Of a stretch of 64,000 bases of DNA, positions 18,722 through 27,973 are shown in pieces (the stretch's first letter is position 1; each line of letters begins with the position of its first letter). Both the position numbers and the translations under genes were made by a program. The notes under the pieces were generated by a model. It saw only the letters and a program-made list of their open reading frames with translations, searched no databases and was not told where the DNA came from. Source of the stretch: Streptomyces filamentosus (GTDB lineage: Bacteria > Actinomycetota > Actinomycetes > Streptomycetales > Streptomycetaceae); assembly GCF_014654895.1 (NCBI RefSeq), contig NZ_BNBE01000001.1, positions 1,240,001 to 1,304,000 on the forward strand. Direction: 5' to 3'.

Positions 18722-18743
18722 CCCCCGCACAGTTGTGCGGGGG
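18722..18743 (-). terminator. Terminator of the MFS-MarR-DUF3817 operon
   Basis: CCCCCGCACA paired with TGTGCGGGGG across a minimal loop, immediately after the DUF3817 stop and just before the icmA promoter. Confidence 0.75.
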
Positions 18744-18749
18744 TGGGTC

Positions 18750-19082
18750 TCAGGCGTTGACCGGAACCGACTGCGCGCCGCTGACCAGCGGCTTCACCTC
18801 GGCGACGACCTTGCGCTCGACGAAGAAGGCGGCGAAGGGGATCGTGCCGGAGAGCAGCAGCCACACGATCTTGCCGAACGGCCAGCGGGCCTTGGAGCCC
18901 AGGTCGAAGGCGAAGACCAGGTAGACGATGTACAGGACGCCGTGGGCCTGGGAGACCGCGAAGGTCAGGTCCTCGCCGGTGTCGAAGCCGTACTTGGCGA
19001 CCATGCAGCCGCAGAGGATCAGGAGCATGACGGCGGTCACGTACGCCATGACGCGGTAGCGGGTCAGCACGCTGGATTTCAT
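18750..19082 (-). CDS. DUF3817 integral membrane protein
   Basis: 110 residues from ATG 19082. Three hydrophobic segments (YVTAVMLLILCGCMV, HGVLYIVYLVFAF, IVWLLLSGTIPFAAFF) and a short charged tail fit the DUF3817 family. The role is unknown. It follows the MarR gene by 44 bp. A divergent paralogue of similar size lies at 28495-28839. Confidence 0.82.
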   Translation of the reverse strand: MKSSVLTRYRVMAYVTAVMLLILCGCMVAKYGFDTGEDLTFAVSQAHGVLYIVYLVFAFDLGSKARWPFGKIVWLLLSGTIPFAAFFVERKVVAEVKPLVSGAQSVPVNA

Positions 19083-19126
19083 GCCGTCGAGCGTAACCGC
19101 CCGTTCCGGGGCGATCTTCGCGGGGG

Positions 19127-19636
19127 TCAGCCCTCGTCGAAGTCGTGCGCGGCGACCCGCAGCGGGCGGAGCATCGCGAAGATCTCGGCGCACTCCTCGG
19201 CGTCGTACGCCCCGAGTCCGAACTCCATCTCCATCAGGTCCCGGGTGGCCGCCTCGACGACCTCGCGGCCCTTCTCCGTGATGGAGGCGAGCGTGCCGCG
19301 GCCGTCGTTGGGGTTGGGCCGCTTGTCGACGAGGCCGGACCGCACGAGCCGGTCCACCGTGTTCGTCACCGAGGTCGGGTGGACCTGGAGCCGCTCGCCG
19401 ATCTTCGACATGGGGAGCTCGCCCGCCTTGGAGAAGGTCAGCAGCACCAGCGCCTCGTACCGGGCGAAGGTCAGCCCGTACGGCTTGACCACGGCGTCCA
19501 CCTCGGCCAGGAGGATCTGGTGGGCGCGCATGATCGAGGTGATCGCGGCCATCGAGGGGACCGGGCCCCAGCGCTTCTGCCAGAGCTCGTCGGCTCGGGC
19601 GATGGGGTCGAAGGGGAGACTGAGCGGCTTCGGCAC
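19127..19636 (-). CDS. MarR-family regulator
   Basis: 169 residues from GTG 19636, with AAGG upstream. The winged HTH (ELPMSKIGERLQVHPTSVTN, then TVDRLVRSGLVDKRPNPNDGR) is the MarR signature. It starts 9 bp after the MFS transporter stop and precedes DUF3817, so it may be translated from both an operon message and its own promoter. Proximity makes it a candidate for the icmA palindrome; the ligand is unknown. Confidence 0.9.
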   Translation of the reverse strand: MPKPLSLPFDPIARADELWQKRWGPVPSMAAITSIMRAHQILLAEVDAVVKPYGLTFARYEALVLLTFSKAGELPMSKIGERLQVHPTSVTNTVDRLVRSGLVDKRPNPNDGRGTLASITEKGREVVEAATRDLMEMEFGLGAYDAEECAEIFAMLRPLRVAAHDFDEG

Positions 19637-19645
19637 GCGACGACC

Positions 19646-21112
19646 TTACCGACTGGTCACATGCCGGTCAGCCCCGTCTCGCCTTTCGGTCGCCAGCAGG
19701 ACGGCCACGAGGACGGCGACGGCGGCGGTCGCCACGACGCCGGTCCCGGTCACGACGAGGTGCACGGGGGCGAACTCCGCCACCAGGCCCGCACCGGCCA
19801 TGCCGAGGCCCTGGACGGTCATCATGCCCGCCGTCATCAGGGTCATGGCCCTCCCCCGCCGCTCTTCGGGGACGGCCTCGACGAAGCGGGCGTCGAGCCC
19901 GAGGGTGTACGCGCCGGCGGCGCCGGCCAGCGCGAGGGCGAGGGCCGCGAGGGCGGGGCCGGGGCGGAGCGCGTAGAGGAGGAAGGGCGGGAAGGAGACG
20001 AGGAGCAGCGGGACGAGGAGCCGGGCGCGGGCGGCGGGACCGAGGAGCGCGCCGGCGAGGAGCTCGCCCGCGATGGTGCCGACGGGCATCGCGCACATGA
20101 GGAGGCCGAGGGCGGCGCGGGAGACGCCGAGCTGGTCCACGTAGGGGGCGGTGAGCGCCTCGGGGACGACGATGAAGAACGGCGGCACCCAGAACAGCAG
20201 CATCAGGGTGCGGATCCGGCGGTCGCGCAGCAGGGACCAGGTGGCGCCGAGCCCCTCGCGCCGCTCGGCGGCGCGGGCGGGGCGGCGGGCGGTGCCGAGG
20301 CGCAGGAGCAGGGCGGAGAGCAGGAAGGTCCCGGCGGTGAGGGCGATGGCGCCGCGGGCGGGGATGACGGTGAGCAGGACGCCGCCGACGCCGAAGCCGG
20401 CGAGGAGGGCGGTCTGGGAGACGATCCGGAGCAGGGAGCGGCCGAGGACGAAGAGGTCGCCCTCGCCGAGGATGTCGGCGAGGGTCGCCATCCGGGTGCC
20501 CTGGAAGACCGGGGCGACGAGGGCGACGGCGCAGCGCAGCGCGAGCAGCCCGGCGACGGGGGTGGCGGGCAGCACCATGAGCGCCACGGCGCCGGCGCAG
20601 ACCAGGTCGCAGGCGACGAGCACCCGGCGCGGCGGGAAGCGGTCGGCGAGTCCGGCGAGGAGGGTGCCGCCGACGAGGTAGGGGGCGAGGCCGATGGCGA
20701 AGGTGAGGGAGGAGAGGAGCGGGGAGCCGGTGAGGTCGTAGACGAGGACGGTGAGGGCGATCTCGCTGACCATGAGCCCGAGCAGCGAGAGCAGGTGGGC
20801 CGTGAACACCCACCGGAACTCCCGCACCCGGAAGACGGCGCCGTAGCCGGGGGTCCCGGCGGCCTCGGGGGCGGCCCCGTCCCCCGAAGTGCGGGGTCCC
20901 CCGGGGACGGGGGTGCCGGCCGCCCCGGAGGAGAGGGGGCCGGGTCCCCGGGGGACGGGCGGGTGGGGCTCCCCGGGAGCGGGGGCGCCGGGGGCGGAGG
21001 GGACAGGGGTGGCGGGGACAGGGATGGCGGGCTCCCCGAGGGCGGTGGCGGGCGTCCCCGGGACGGGGACGGGGCCGGGGGCGTGCGGGGCAGGGGTGTC
21101 GGTCGGGGGCAT
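19646..21112 (-). CDS. MFS transporter with long Pro-rich N-terminus
   Basis: 488 residues from ATG 21112. About 85 Pro/Gly/Ala-rich residues precede FRVREFRWVFTAHLLSLLG, where the twelve-helix transporter begins; the start might lie further in. The family motif after helix 2 is GLADRFPPRRV. It resembles exporters of the drug/unknown-substrate group. The divergent ArsR-type gene and the palindrome between them suggest regulation by that protein. Confidence 0.85.
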   Translation of the reverse strand: MPPTDTPAPHAPGPVPVPGTPATALGEPAIPVPATPVPSAPGAPAPGEPHPPVPRGPGPLSSGAAGTPVPGGPRTSGDGAAPEAAGTPGYGAVFRVREFRWVFTAHLLSLLGLMVSEIALTVLVYDLTGSPLLSSLTFAIGLAPYLVGGTLLAGLADRFPPRRVLVACDLVCAGAVALMVLPATPVAGLLALRCAVALVAPVFQGTRMATLADILGEGDLFVLGRSLLRIVSQTALLAGFGVGGVLLTVIPARGAIALTAGTFLLSALLLRLGTARRPARAAERREGLGATWSLLRDRRIRTLMLLFWVPPFFIVVPEALTAPYVDQLGVSRAALGLLMCAMPVGTIAGELLAGALLGPAARARLLVPLLLVSFPPFLLYALRPGPALAALALALAGAAGAYTLGLDARFVEAVPEERRGRAMTLMTAGMMTVQGLGMAGAGLVAEFAPVHLVVTGTGVVATAAVAVLVAVLLATERRDGADRHVTSR

Positions 21113-21152
21113 GGACGCAGCCTGCGGGCGGGGAGGGGGCCGGTCCTAGACT

Positions 21153-21168
21153 TTCGGCTCCAGCCGAA
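21153..21168. promoter_or_regulatory. Operator-like palindrome TTCGGCT-CC-AGCCGAA
   Basis: Perfect 7-bp arms with a 2-bp centre in the 79-bp gap between divergent MFS and ArsR-type genes. TAGACT at 21147-21152 could be the -10 of the regulator gene, which would place the palindrome over its transcription start. Confidence 0.6.
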
Positions 21169-21191
21169 TGTTCCGCGTCCGAGGGGGCCGT

Positions 21192-22187
21192 GTGCCGTAC
21201 CACCTGGTCTTCGGCGAGACCGATCCGCTGCGGATCCGCTTCGCCGTGTCGCCGCTGTGGGAGGCCCAGTCGGCCGTACGGGTCCTGGCGCGGCCCCGGC
21301 AGCAGGGCTACCACCTGCCGTGGCTGCGGCGGATCGCCGGGGCCGCGCGGGAGCTGGACCTGGCGCCGCTCCACCTGCTGATGCCGGAGCGGGGGCATTC
21401 GCCGGACTTCCTGTATCCGCCGCCGCTGGGGCCCGCCGCCTCCTTCGAGGAGGAGCTGGCGGCGGTGCGGGCGGTGGATCCCGCGCTGGCGGGGCCGGAC
21501 CTGGCGCGGGCGCTGGCGGGCACACCGGGGGCGGCCGAGAGCGCGGAGGGGCGGGCGATGGTGGCGGATCCGGCGCGGGCGGTGGCGCGCCTGGCGGATC
21601 TGCTGGAGGCCGCCTGGGAGGCGCTGGTCGCGCCGGAGTGGCCCCGGCTGCGGGCGCTCCTGGAGGCGGACGTGGCGTACCACTCGCGGCGGCTCGCGGA
21701 GGGGGGTCTGGAGCGGCTGCTCGGCGAGCTGCACCCGTCCTTCTCCTGGGACCCGGCGACGGCGGTCCTGGCGGTGGGTGCCTACCGGGGACGGCACGTG
21801 CGGGCGCTGGGCGGGCGGGGGCTCGTGCTGATGCCCTCGGTGTTCATCTGGCCGGAGGTGGTGAGCGGTTTCGAGGAGCCGTGGCAGCCGACGGTGGTGT
21901 ATCCGGCGCGGGGGATCGGCGGGCTGTGGTCGGGTCCCCGGGAGCGGACGCCGGAGGCGCTGGCGCGGCTGCTCGGTCCGGTGCGGGCGGACGTGTTGTG
22001 CGCGCTGGACGAGCCGATGGGGACGACGGCGCTGGCGCACCGGCTCGGGCGGGCGCCGTCGTCGGTCTCGGCGCACCTGGCGGTGCTGCGGGACGCGGGG
22101 CTGCTGACCTCGCGGCGTTACGGCCACCAGGTGCTGTACGAGCGGACGCCGCTGGGGATCGCGGTGTCGCAGCCGGACGCCGGGTGA
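21192..22187 (+). CDS. ArsR-type winged-helix regulator (DUF5937-like N-terminus)
   Basis: 331 residues from GTG 21192, with GAGGGGG upstream. The long N-terminal part (about 1-245) has the pattern YHLVFGETDPLRIRFAVSPL seen in large Streptomyces ArsR-like regulators; the HTH is at the C-terminus (about 260-320, GTTALAHRLGRAPSSVSAHL, then AVLRDAGLLTSRRYGHQVLY). It is divergent from an MFS transporter with a palindrome between them, so it probably represses the transporter and itself. No metal-binding Cys cluster is visible. Confidence 0.85.
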   Translation: MPYHLVFGETDPLRIRFAVSPLWEAQSAVRVLARPRQQGYHLPWLRRIAGAARELDLAPLHLLMPERGHSPDFLYPPPLGPAASFEEELAAVRAVDPALAGPDLARALAGTPGAAESAEGRAMVADPARAVARLADLLEAAWEALVAPEWPRLRALLEADVAYHSRRLAEGGLERLLGELHPSFSWDPATAVLAVGAYRGRHVRALGGRGLVLMPSVFIWPEVVSGFEEPWQPTVVYPARGIGGLWSGPRERTPEALARLLGPVRADVLCALDEPMGTTALAHRLGRAPSSVSAHLAVLRDAGLLTSRRYGHQVLYERTPLGIAVSQPDAG

Positions 22188-22274
22188 CCGTCATGTCACG
22201 ATGAGCCCCGTTCGTCCCGATCTCGTGGACGGATCCACGCCCGTCCTCCCCGTGTGCCGACCCTGGGGGCCCGG

Positions 22275-23387
22275 ATGTCCCGCCGTACCGCCCTGTCCCT
22301 CCGTTCCGCCGCCCGCCTCCGCACCGCCCCGTCCCCCCGCGCCGCCGTACCCCTCCGCTCCCCTGCCCCCGTTCCCCGCCGCGCCGCCGTCGCCGCCCTC
22401 GCGGCCGTCCTGCTGCTGGCCGGCAGCGGGTGCTCCTCCGACGGGCCCGCACCCTCCCCCGTGGGGCCGCCGGCCGCGACGGGCGGGGAGGCTCCCGCGC
22501 CGACCGGCGGCTCGCCGTTCTGGGTGGACCCGGAGAGCGACGCGGCGAAGCAGGTGCGGCGGTACGAGGCGGAGGGCCGCGCGGACGACGCGCGGGTCCT
22601 GAAGCGGATCGCGGAGCAGCCGGTCGCCGAGTGGCCGGCCGGGGACGACCCGGCGCCGGAGATCCGGCGGGCGGTGCGCGGGGCGACGGCCGAGGACCGG
22701 ACGGCGGTCTTCGTGGCGTACAACATCCCGCACCGGGACTGCGGCATGTACTCGGCGGGCGGGGCGCACGACGGGCAGGCGTACCGCGCGTGGGTGGACT
22801 CCTTCGCCTCGGCGATCGGGGACGCCTCGGCGGTGGTGGTGCTCGAACCGGACGCGGTGCCGCACATGGTGGACGGCTGCACGCCGGCCGAGTACCACGA
22901 GGAGCGGTCCGCGCTGCTGGCGGAGGCGATCGAGCGGCTGAAGCGGCAGCCGCGGACCCGGGTCTACCTGGACGCGGGGAACCCGGAGTGGATCGACGAC
23001 CCGGGAAAGCTGGTGGAGCCGCTGCGGCGGGCCGGCGTCGGCCGCGCGGACGGCTTCTCGCTGAACGTGTCGAACTTCCAGACGAACGCGACGGTGCGGG
23101 ACTTCGGGGCGACCCTGTCGGGGCTGCTCGGCGGGATGCACTTCACGATCGACACGAGCCGGAACGGCGCGGGCCCCCTCCCGGGGAACCGGGCGGAGGC
23201 CTGGTGCAATCCCCCGGGCCGGTCGCTCGGCGTGCCGCCGACGGACCGGACCGGGGACGCGCTGGTGGACGCCTATTTGTGGATCAAGCGTCCCGGGGAC
23301 TCGGACGGGCAGTGCCGGGGCGGCCCGGCCGCCGGGACCTGGTGGCCGGAGTACGCGCTGGGGCTCGCCCGCCGCGCGGACTCCTGA
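22275..23387 (+). CDS. cslZ: Glycoside hydrolase family 6 protein, secreted or lipid-anchored
   Basis: 370 residues from ATG 22275. An N-terminal basic/hydrophobic signal (AAVAALAAVLLLAGSGC) ends at Cys53, a lipobox-like site. The GH6 domain (about 80-365) has the two expected acidic residues: D155 in HRDCGMYSAGG and D193 in VVLEPDAVPHM. GH6 enzymes cut beta-1,4-glucan. It converges on glxA with 7 bp between stops. A GH6 enzyme (CslZ) accompanies cslA and glxA in other streptomycetes, so it may trim the tip glycan. The symbol is by analogy. Confidence 0.82.
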   Translation: MSRRTALSLRSAARLRTAPSPRAAVPLRSPAPVPRRAAVAALAAVLLLAGSGCSSDGPAPSPVGPPAATGGEAPAPTGGSPFWVDPESDAAKQVRRYEAEGRADDARVLKRIAEQPVAEWPAGDDPAPEIRRAVRGATAEDRTAVFVAYNIPHRDCGMYSAGGAHDGQAYRAWVDSFASAIGDASAVVVLEPDAVPHMVDGCTPAEYHEERSALLAEAIERLKRQPRTRVYLDAGNPEWIDDPGKLVEPLRRAGVGRADGFSLNVSNFQTNATVRDFGATLSGLLGGMHFTIDTSRNGAGPLPGNRAEAWCNPPGRSLGVPPTDRTGDALVDAYLWIKRPGDSDGQCRGGPAAGTWWPEYALGLARRADS

Positions 23388-23394
23388 CGCTTCC

Positions 23395-25362
23395 TCACTC
23401 GCCCTTCACCTGGACCCACTTCGCCTCGGACGGGATGCCTGCCTCGTCGGTGACGAAGAGCATGTACCAGCCGGGCGGGACGAGGGTGGGGTCCTCGGGG
23501 GCGTCCACGGTGACGGTGCGGCCGTCCTTGCCCTTCGTCAGGCCCAGTTCCACCGAGCGCTGCTCGACGTCGGTGGTGTGGGTGACGGCGCTGGGCCGCA
23601 TCAGCCGGGCCTTGGCGATGCGCCCGGCGTCCTCGGTCTCGAAGGTGGCGCGGCCGTCGGCGTCGAGCTCCCGCGGGCCCTCGCCCAGGGCCGGGCGGTC
23701 GGCGCCGGCCTTGTGGAGGTAGGGCGGGGTGAAGACCTCGATGCGCTGCTCGAAGGTGCCGAGCTTGGTGTTGTCCTTGTCGTCGAAGAGCGGGTCGGAA
23801 CCGAAGGTGGCGACCCGTCCGTCGGGCAGCAGCAGCGCCTCGGAGTGGTAGTTGCGGCCGACCATGGGGTCGGCGGCCGCGGCGAAGGCGTTGGTGGCGG
23901 GGTCGTAGAACTGCGCCTTGAGGATGTCGCTGCCGCCGCGGCCGCGGTAGTCGCGGGAGCCGCCGGTGGTGAAGACGGTGTCGTCGGGGAGGAGGACGCT
24001 GCTGAGGTAGCGGGTGCCCTGCGGGAGCGGGGGCCCGTCCCGGAAGGCGGGGTTCTCGCCGCCCACGTCGACGATGGAGGTGCGGGCGGTGGACTTGGCG
24101 GACTCGCCGACCCCGCCGCCGCCGAGGACCATGACCTTCTGGGCCTGCGCGGGGGGCAGGATCAGGGAGGAGGAGGTCTCCAGCTGGTCGGGGTCGGTGA
24201 GGCCGGGCAGCTTGGTGAACGTGTTGGTCTCCAGGTCCCACAGGCCGGGCGCGCGGCCCTTGTCCGCGGGGCCGTAGCCGGCGTTGGAGCCGGTGTAGAG
24301 GAGCTTGCCGCCCTTGGTGAGGAAGAGCGAGGGGTAGGTGGGGAAGTAGCGGAAGGGGCCCTTGGTCCACTTCTTGGTCTTCGGGTCGTAGATCTCGTTG
24401 TCGCCGGGGACGACGTCGCCGACGTCGTTGAGCCCGGAGACGGCGAGGACCCTGCCGTCCTGGAGGCCGACCAGGGTGGGGTACCAGCGGGCGTCCTTCA
24501 TGGGGGCGACCGGGACGTACTTCTCCGCCACGGGGTCGAACTCGTAGGCGGCCTTGATGCCCTGGAAGTCCTGCTTCTCGGTGGTGAGCTTCTGGGCGAG
24601 GCCGTAGACGTTGTCGGCGTCCTCACCCTTGAGCCCGACGACCTCGTACTGGGCGGCCTCGGTGGTGAGGGCCCGGGGGCCCTCCTCCACGGCCTCGACG
24701 AAGACGCGGGACTCGGCCGCGGTGACCTTGGTCTTCCACGGCCGCATCTGGCCGCTCTTGAAGTAGGAGATCTCGAACTCGCGCTTCGCCTTGGGCACGG
24801 TGACGTCGGTGGTGGTGACGTACTCGACGCCGGACGGGGAGCGGAAGCGGGTGCCCTTCTTCAGGGTGACGGCCTTGTCGGGGCTCTCGTTCTTGACCCG
24901 CATGCCGCCGCCGGCCTTCTTCACCCCGCCGTCGAGGACCTCGTAGCGGGCGGTGCCGCCGGCCACCAGGAGCCGCCCGTCGGGGAGTTGGCTGTGTCCG
25001 GCGCAGAAGAAGTCCTCGGGGGTGGGGATCTTCTTGAAGGTGTTCTTCACCGGGTCCCACAGGACGGTGTCGAAGGTGCCGGCGTCGAAGTTCTTCTGGT
25101 TGTTGCCGGAGCCGGCGATCAGCAGCACCTTGCCGGTGTGCAGGAGGGCGGCGTGGATGGCGTTGATCCGGGCGCCGTCGGGGACGGAGACCCCGCCCCA
25201 GGAGCCGTACTTCTTCTTGTAGTCGGGCTGGGCGATCCGGTAGGCGTGGTACTTCTCCGAGGCGAAGGAGACGGCGGCGGGCGCGTTGAGCGCCGCGAGG
25301 ACGAGGACGGCGCCGCTGCCGAGCAGGGTCTTCTTGAACTTCTTCGACGGCCGGTAGGCCAT
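23395..25362 (-). CDS. glxA: Copper radical oxidase, GlxA type
   Basis: 655 residues from ATG 25362, three bases after the cslA stop. An N-terminal hydrophobic stretch (about 12-34) is a signal or anchor. Kelch beta-propeller repeats and a C-terminal Ig-like domain follow. Expected copper-site residues of the galactose/glyoxal oxidase family are visible: C120 (EDFFCAGH), a candidate partner Y294 (RWYPT), Y505-H506 (GRNYHSEALLLPDGRV) and H595 (PSAVTHTTD). GlxA uses a Cys-Tyr radical to oxidise an alcohol or aldehyde and, with CslA, makes the glycan at hyphal tips needed for aerial growth and adhesion. Residue assignments are by motif alignment, not structure. Confidence 0.9.
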   Translation of the reverse strand: MAYRPSKKFKKTLLGSGAVLVLAALNAPAAVSFASEKYHAYRIAQPDYKKKYGSWGGVSVPDGARINAIHAALLHTGKVLLIAGSGNNQKNFDAGTFDTVLWDPVKNTFKKIPTPEDFFCAGHSQLPDGRLLVAGGTARYEVLDGGVKKAGGGMRVKNESPDKAVTLKKGTRFRSPSGVEYVTTTDVTVPKAKREFEISYFKSGQMRPWKTKVTAAESRVFVEAVEEGPRALTTEAAQYEVVGLKGEDADNVYGLAQKLTTEKQDFQGIKAAYEFDPVAEKYVPVAPMKDARWYPTLVGLQDGRVLAVSGLNDVGDVVPGDNEIYDPKTKKWTKGPFRYFPTYPSLFLTKGGKLLYTGSNAGYGPADKGRAPGLWDLETNTFTKLPGLTDPDQLETSSSLILPPAQAQKVMVLGGGGVGESAKSTARTSIVDVGGENPAFRDGPPLPQGTRYLSSVLLPDDTVFTTGGSRDYRGRGGSDILKAQFYDPATNAFAAAADPMVGRNYHSEALLLPDGRVATFGSDPLFDDKDNTKLGTFEQRIEVFTPPYLHKAGADRPALGEGPRELDADGRATFETEDAGRIAKARLMRPSAVTHTTDVEQRSVELGLTKGKDGRTVTVDAPEDPTLVPPGWYMLFVTDEAGIPSEAKWVQVKGE

Positions 25363-25365
25363 GGC

Positions 25366-27204
25366 TCAGTTCCCTCCGGTCGTCGTGGGGGCGGTGGTCG
25401 CGGGCGGGTGCGGGGGCAGCGGCGGGAAGGCCGGGAGCGGCGGTACGGTCCGCAGCTCGATGCCCTCCCGGGCGCGGGCCACGCGGCGGCCCCTGATCCG
25501 GTCGCGGGCGTGGGCGCGGGCCGTGCGGGCCCGCCGGTCGCGCAGGGTGGTGAAGGCCCAGACGCCGACCGGGGCCAGCGAGATGACGAGGGCGAGCACC
25601 GCCCAGGTCCGCATGGCGGCGTGGGTGTGGTCGAAGTGGACCGAGGCCGCCAGGGAGGCGACGAGGACGACCGCCCAGTAGAGGTGGATGCGGAAGGTGA
25701 GGACGCGGTCGGGGCTGGCGGCGCCGCCCTTGGGGGTGACGACGAAGCGGCCTCGGGTGCGCAGCAGCGCGGAGCCCAGGGACTTGAGGTAGATGGGCGC
25801 GGAGAGCGCGGACATCACCATGCCGGCGAGGCCGCCGGAGCCCTCGGGTTCGTGCGGGGAGACGTTGTGGCGGCGGTTCCAGAGGTAGAGGCCGATCTGG
25901 AGGGCGACGGCGTCGCTGTAGATCATGAGCCAGACCTGGGAGGAGACCTGGGTGCCGGAGGCGCCCAGCCACAGGTAGAGGACGCAACTGAGGATGCCGA
26001 GCAGCCAGTTGACGGCCGTCATGGGGTAGTAGACGAGCATCAGCGTGTAGTTGAGGAGGCGGCCGGGCGGCATGCTGAACGGCGCCTTCCAGTACTGCTT
26101 GATGATCGTCTCGTAGGTGCCCCGGGACCAGCGGAGCTGCTGGGTGAAGAAGTCGGTCCAGGACTCGGGGCCCTCGCCGACGGCGAGCACGTCGGGGGTG
26201 TAGACGGAGCGCCAGCGGCGGCCGGTGACCGGGTTCTTGCGGCGGTGCAGCTCGAAGCCGGTGGCCATGTCCTCGGTGATGGAGTCGTACAGGCCGCCGA
26301 TCTGCTTGAGGGCGGCGATCCGGACGACGTTGTTGGTGCCGACGAACATGGGGGCCCGGTAGCGGTTGCCCGCGCGCTGGATGAGGGCGTGGAAGAGGAA
26401 CTGCTGGGACTCCGCGGCCTTGGTGACGGCGCCGGTGTAGTTGCCGTAGACCTGCGGGCCGACGACGAAGGCGGTGTCGGGGTCGCGGAAGTAACCGAGC
26501 ATCCGCTCCAGGAAGTTGGGGAGCGGGACGTGGTCGGTGTCGACCGAGGCGAAGAAGTCGTAGGCGTCGCCGTGCATGGCGAGCCAGGCGTTGTAGTTGC
26601 CGTGCTTGGTCCGCGCCTTGTGCGGGCCCTTCTTCCGGTTCCACTCGGGCACGCCGGACCGGGTGAAGTGGTGGACGCCGAGCTCGGCGCAGAGGGCCTT
26701 GGCCTCGTCGCTGTCGCCCTCGTCGAGGAGCCAGACGTGGAGGGTGCCGTCGTGCCGCAGGCGGACGGCGGCCTCCAGGGTGCCCCGCACCATGGCGAGG
26801 GGTTCCTTGCCGGGCACGTAGGTGGTGAGGAAGGCGACCCGGGTGCCCTTCTCGGGGTACACCGGGACGGGGTCGCGGGCGACCATGGTCGCGTGGGCGA
26901 TCGAGGAGACGTTCACCAGCATGAAGAGGCAGATGAGGCCGATCGACACGAGCATCACCGTGTCGTACGGCACCCGCCAGGTGTCGTCTCCCTCACGGAC
27001 GGTCCAGTGGCTGGGCCAGACCAGGTAGGCCAGCAGCACCGCGGAGAGCAGCGGCGCGAGGGCCATGAGGAGGACGGCTCGTATTCGGTGCGGTTCCTTC
27101 GAGAGCAGACTCGTGTACTGCACCTGATAGGCCGTCGGGTCCGGTTCCGTGAGGGGACCGGCGAGTCGGCTGTAGGTGTCGTAGTCGTAGCCTCCCGGCC
27201 GCAC
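25366..27204 (-). CDS. cslA: Cellulose-synthase-like family 2 glycosyltransferase
   Basis: 612 residues from GTG 27204, with GGAGG four bases upstream. Two N-terminal membrane segments (beginning VLLMALAPLLSAVLLAYLV and MLVSIGLICLFMLVN) precede the GT2 catalytic domain with DTDHVP, ITEDMATG and QQLRWSRGT (the D,D,D,QxxRW set). Several further membrane helices follow, and a Pro-rich tail. No PilZ domain is seen. CslA polymerises a beta-glucan through the membrane at hyphal tips. It is coupled to glxA with a 3-bp gap; a TetR gene lies 91 bp upstream in the same direction. Confidence 0.92.
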   Translation of the reverse strand: MRPGGYDYDTYSRLAGPLTEPDPTAYQVQYTSLLSKEPHRIRAVLLMALAPLLSAVLLAYLVWPSHWTVREGDDTWRVPYDTVMLVSIGLICLFMLVNVSSIAHATMVARDPVPVYPEKGTRVAFLTTYVPGKEPLAMVRGTLEAAVRLRHDGTLHVWLLDEGDSDEAKALCAELGVHHFTRSGVPEWNRKKGPHKARTKHGNYNAWLAMHGDAYDFFASVDTDHVPLPNFLERMLGYFRDPDTAFVVGPQVYGNYTGAVTKAAESQQFLFHALIQRAGNRYRAPMFVGTNNVVRIAALKQIGGLYDSITEDMATGFELHRRKNPVTGRRWRSVYTPDVLAVGEGPESWTDFFTQQLRWSRGTYETIIKQYWKAPFSMPPGRLLNYTLMLVYYPMTAVNWLLGILSCVLYLWLGASGTQVSSQVWLMIYSDAVALQIGLYLWNRRHNVSPHEPEGSGGLAGMVMSALSAPIYLKSLGSALLRTRGRFVVTPKGGAASPDRVLTFRIHLYWAVVLVASLAASVHFDHTHAAMRTWAVLALVISLAPVGVWAFTTLRDRRARTARAHARDRIRGRRVARAREGIELRTVPPLPAFPPLPPHPPATTAPTTTGGN

Positions 27205-27295
27205 GGTGCCTCCAGCTGGTGTCGATCGGGTCGATATCCCCACAAAAAGGGAGATCGACCGGTGTGTCGACTGGAGTGCTCCGAGTGAGGGCGTT

Positions 27296-27973
27296 CTACC
27301 GTCCGCGTCCACCCGATCGACGCAGTGTGTACGCGACGGCCCGCCGCGCCACCGGGTTCAGCTCCTCCACGGCGGCGAGCAGCGCGCCGAGCTGCTCCAG
27401 GGCGGCGAGGGCCGTCTCGGCTCCCTCGGGATCGACGCCCTCGTAGAGTTCGAGCCCGACGAAGGAGGCGGCGACGGCGCGGGCGAGTCCGGCGGGGTCG
27501 GTGACGCCGTCGAGCGGGGTGCCGGCGAGGACCCGGCGCAGCACCCGCTCGATCTCCTCGATCCACAGGTCGAGCCCGGCGGCGGTGGCGGGGGCGAGCC
27601 GGGGGTGGGTCTGGGCGCCGGCGAGGAGCTGGGCGAGGACGGCGACGTGCCCGGCGTCCCGCTCCTCGTCGTGCATGGCGCGGCCGAAGGCGAGCAGCTC
27701 GGAGAGGCTGGTGACGGCGCGGAGCCGGTCGCGGTGGCGGGCCACCCGCTGTTCGGCGCCGCGCCGGCAGGCGGCGGCGAGGAGTTCGTCGACGGAGCCG
27801 AAGTGGTAGAAGACGAGGGCCTGGTTGACCCCGGCGGCGGCGGCGACGGACCGGGCGGAGGCGCCGGCGATGCCGTGCTCCACGAGGGTCCGCAGGGCGC
27901 CGTCGAGCAGTTTCTCCCGGGTCTCGCGCCCCTTGGCGTCCCGTGCCCCCGAGGGCTTGGCCTCCCCGCTCAC
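27296..27973 (-). CDS. TetR-family regulator upstream of cslA-glxA
   Basis: 225 residues from GTG 27973. The HTH is DGALRTLVEHGIAGASARSV, then AAAAGVNQALVFYHFGS. The second half resembles ligand-binding domains of the AcrR group. Two TTGAGC-N4-GCTCAA operators lie 121-170 bp upstream, so it is probably autoregulated. Whether it also controls cslA-glxA is unproven; the same orientation and 91-bp gap allow read-through. Confidence 0.88.
   Translation of the reverse strand: MSGEAKPSGARDAKGRETREKLLDGALRTLVEHGIAGASARSVAAAAGVNQALVFYHFGSVDELLAAACRRGAEQRVARHRDRLRAVTSLSELLAFGRAMHDEERDAGHVAVLAQLLAGAQTHPRLAPATAAGLDLWIEEIERVLRRVLAGTPLDGVTDPAGLARAVAASFVGLELYEGVDPEGAETALAALEQLGALLAAVEELNPVARRAVAYTLRRSGGRGR

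Noticed and set aside
19145..22204. Thousand-codon plus-strand frame across MarR, MFS and ArsR genes
   Set aside because: It spans two minus-strand genes and another frame of the ArsR gene; Gly/Glu/Arg low complexity is typical of shadow frames.
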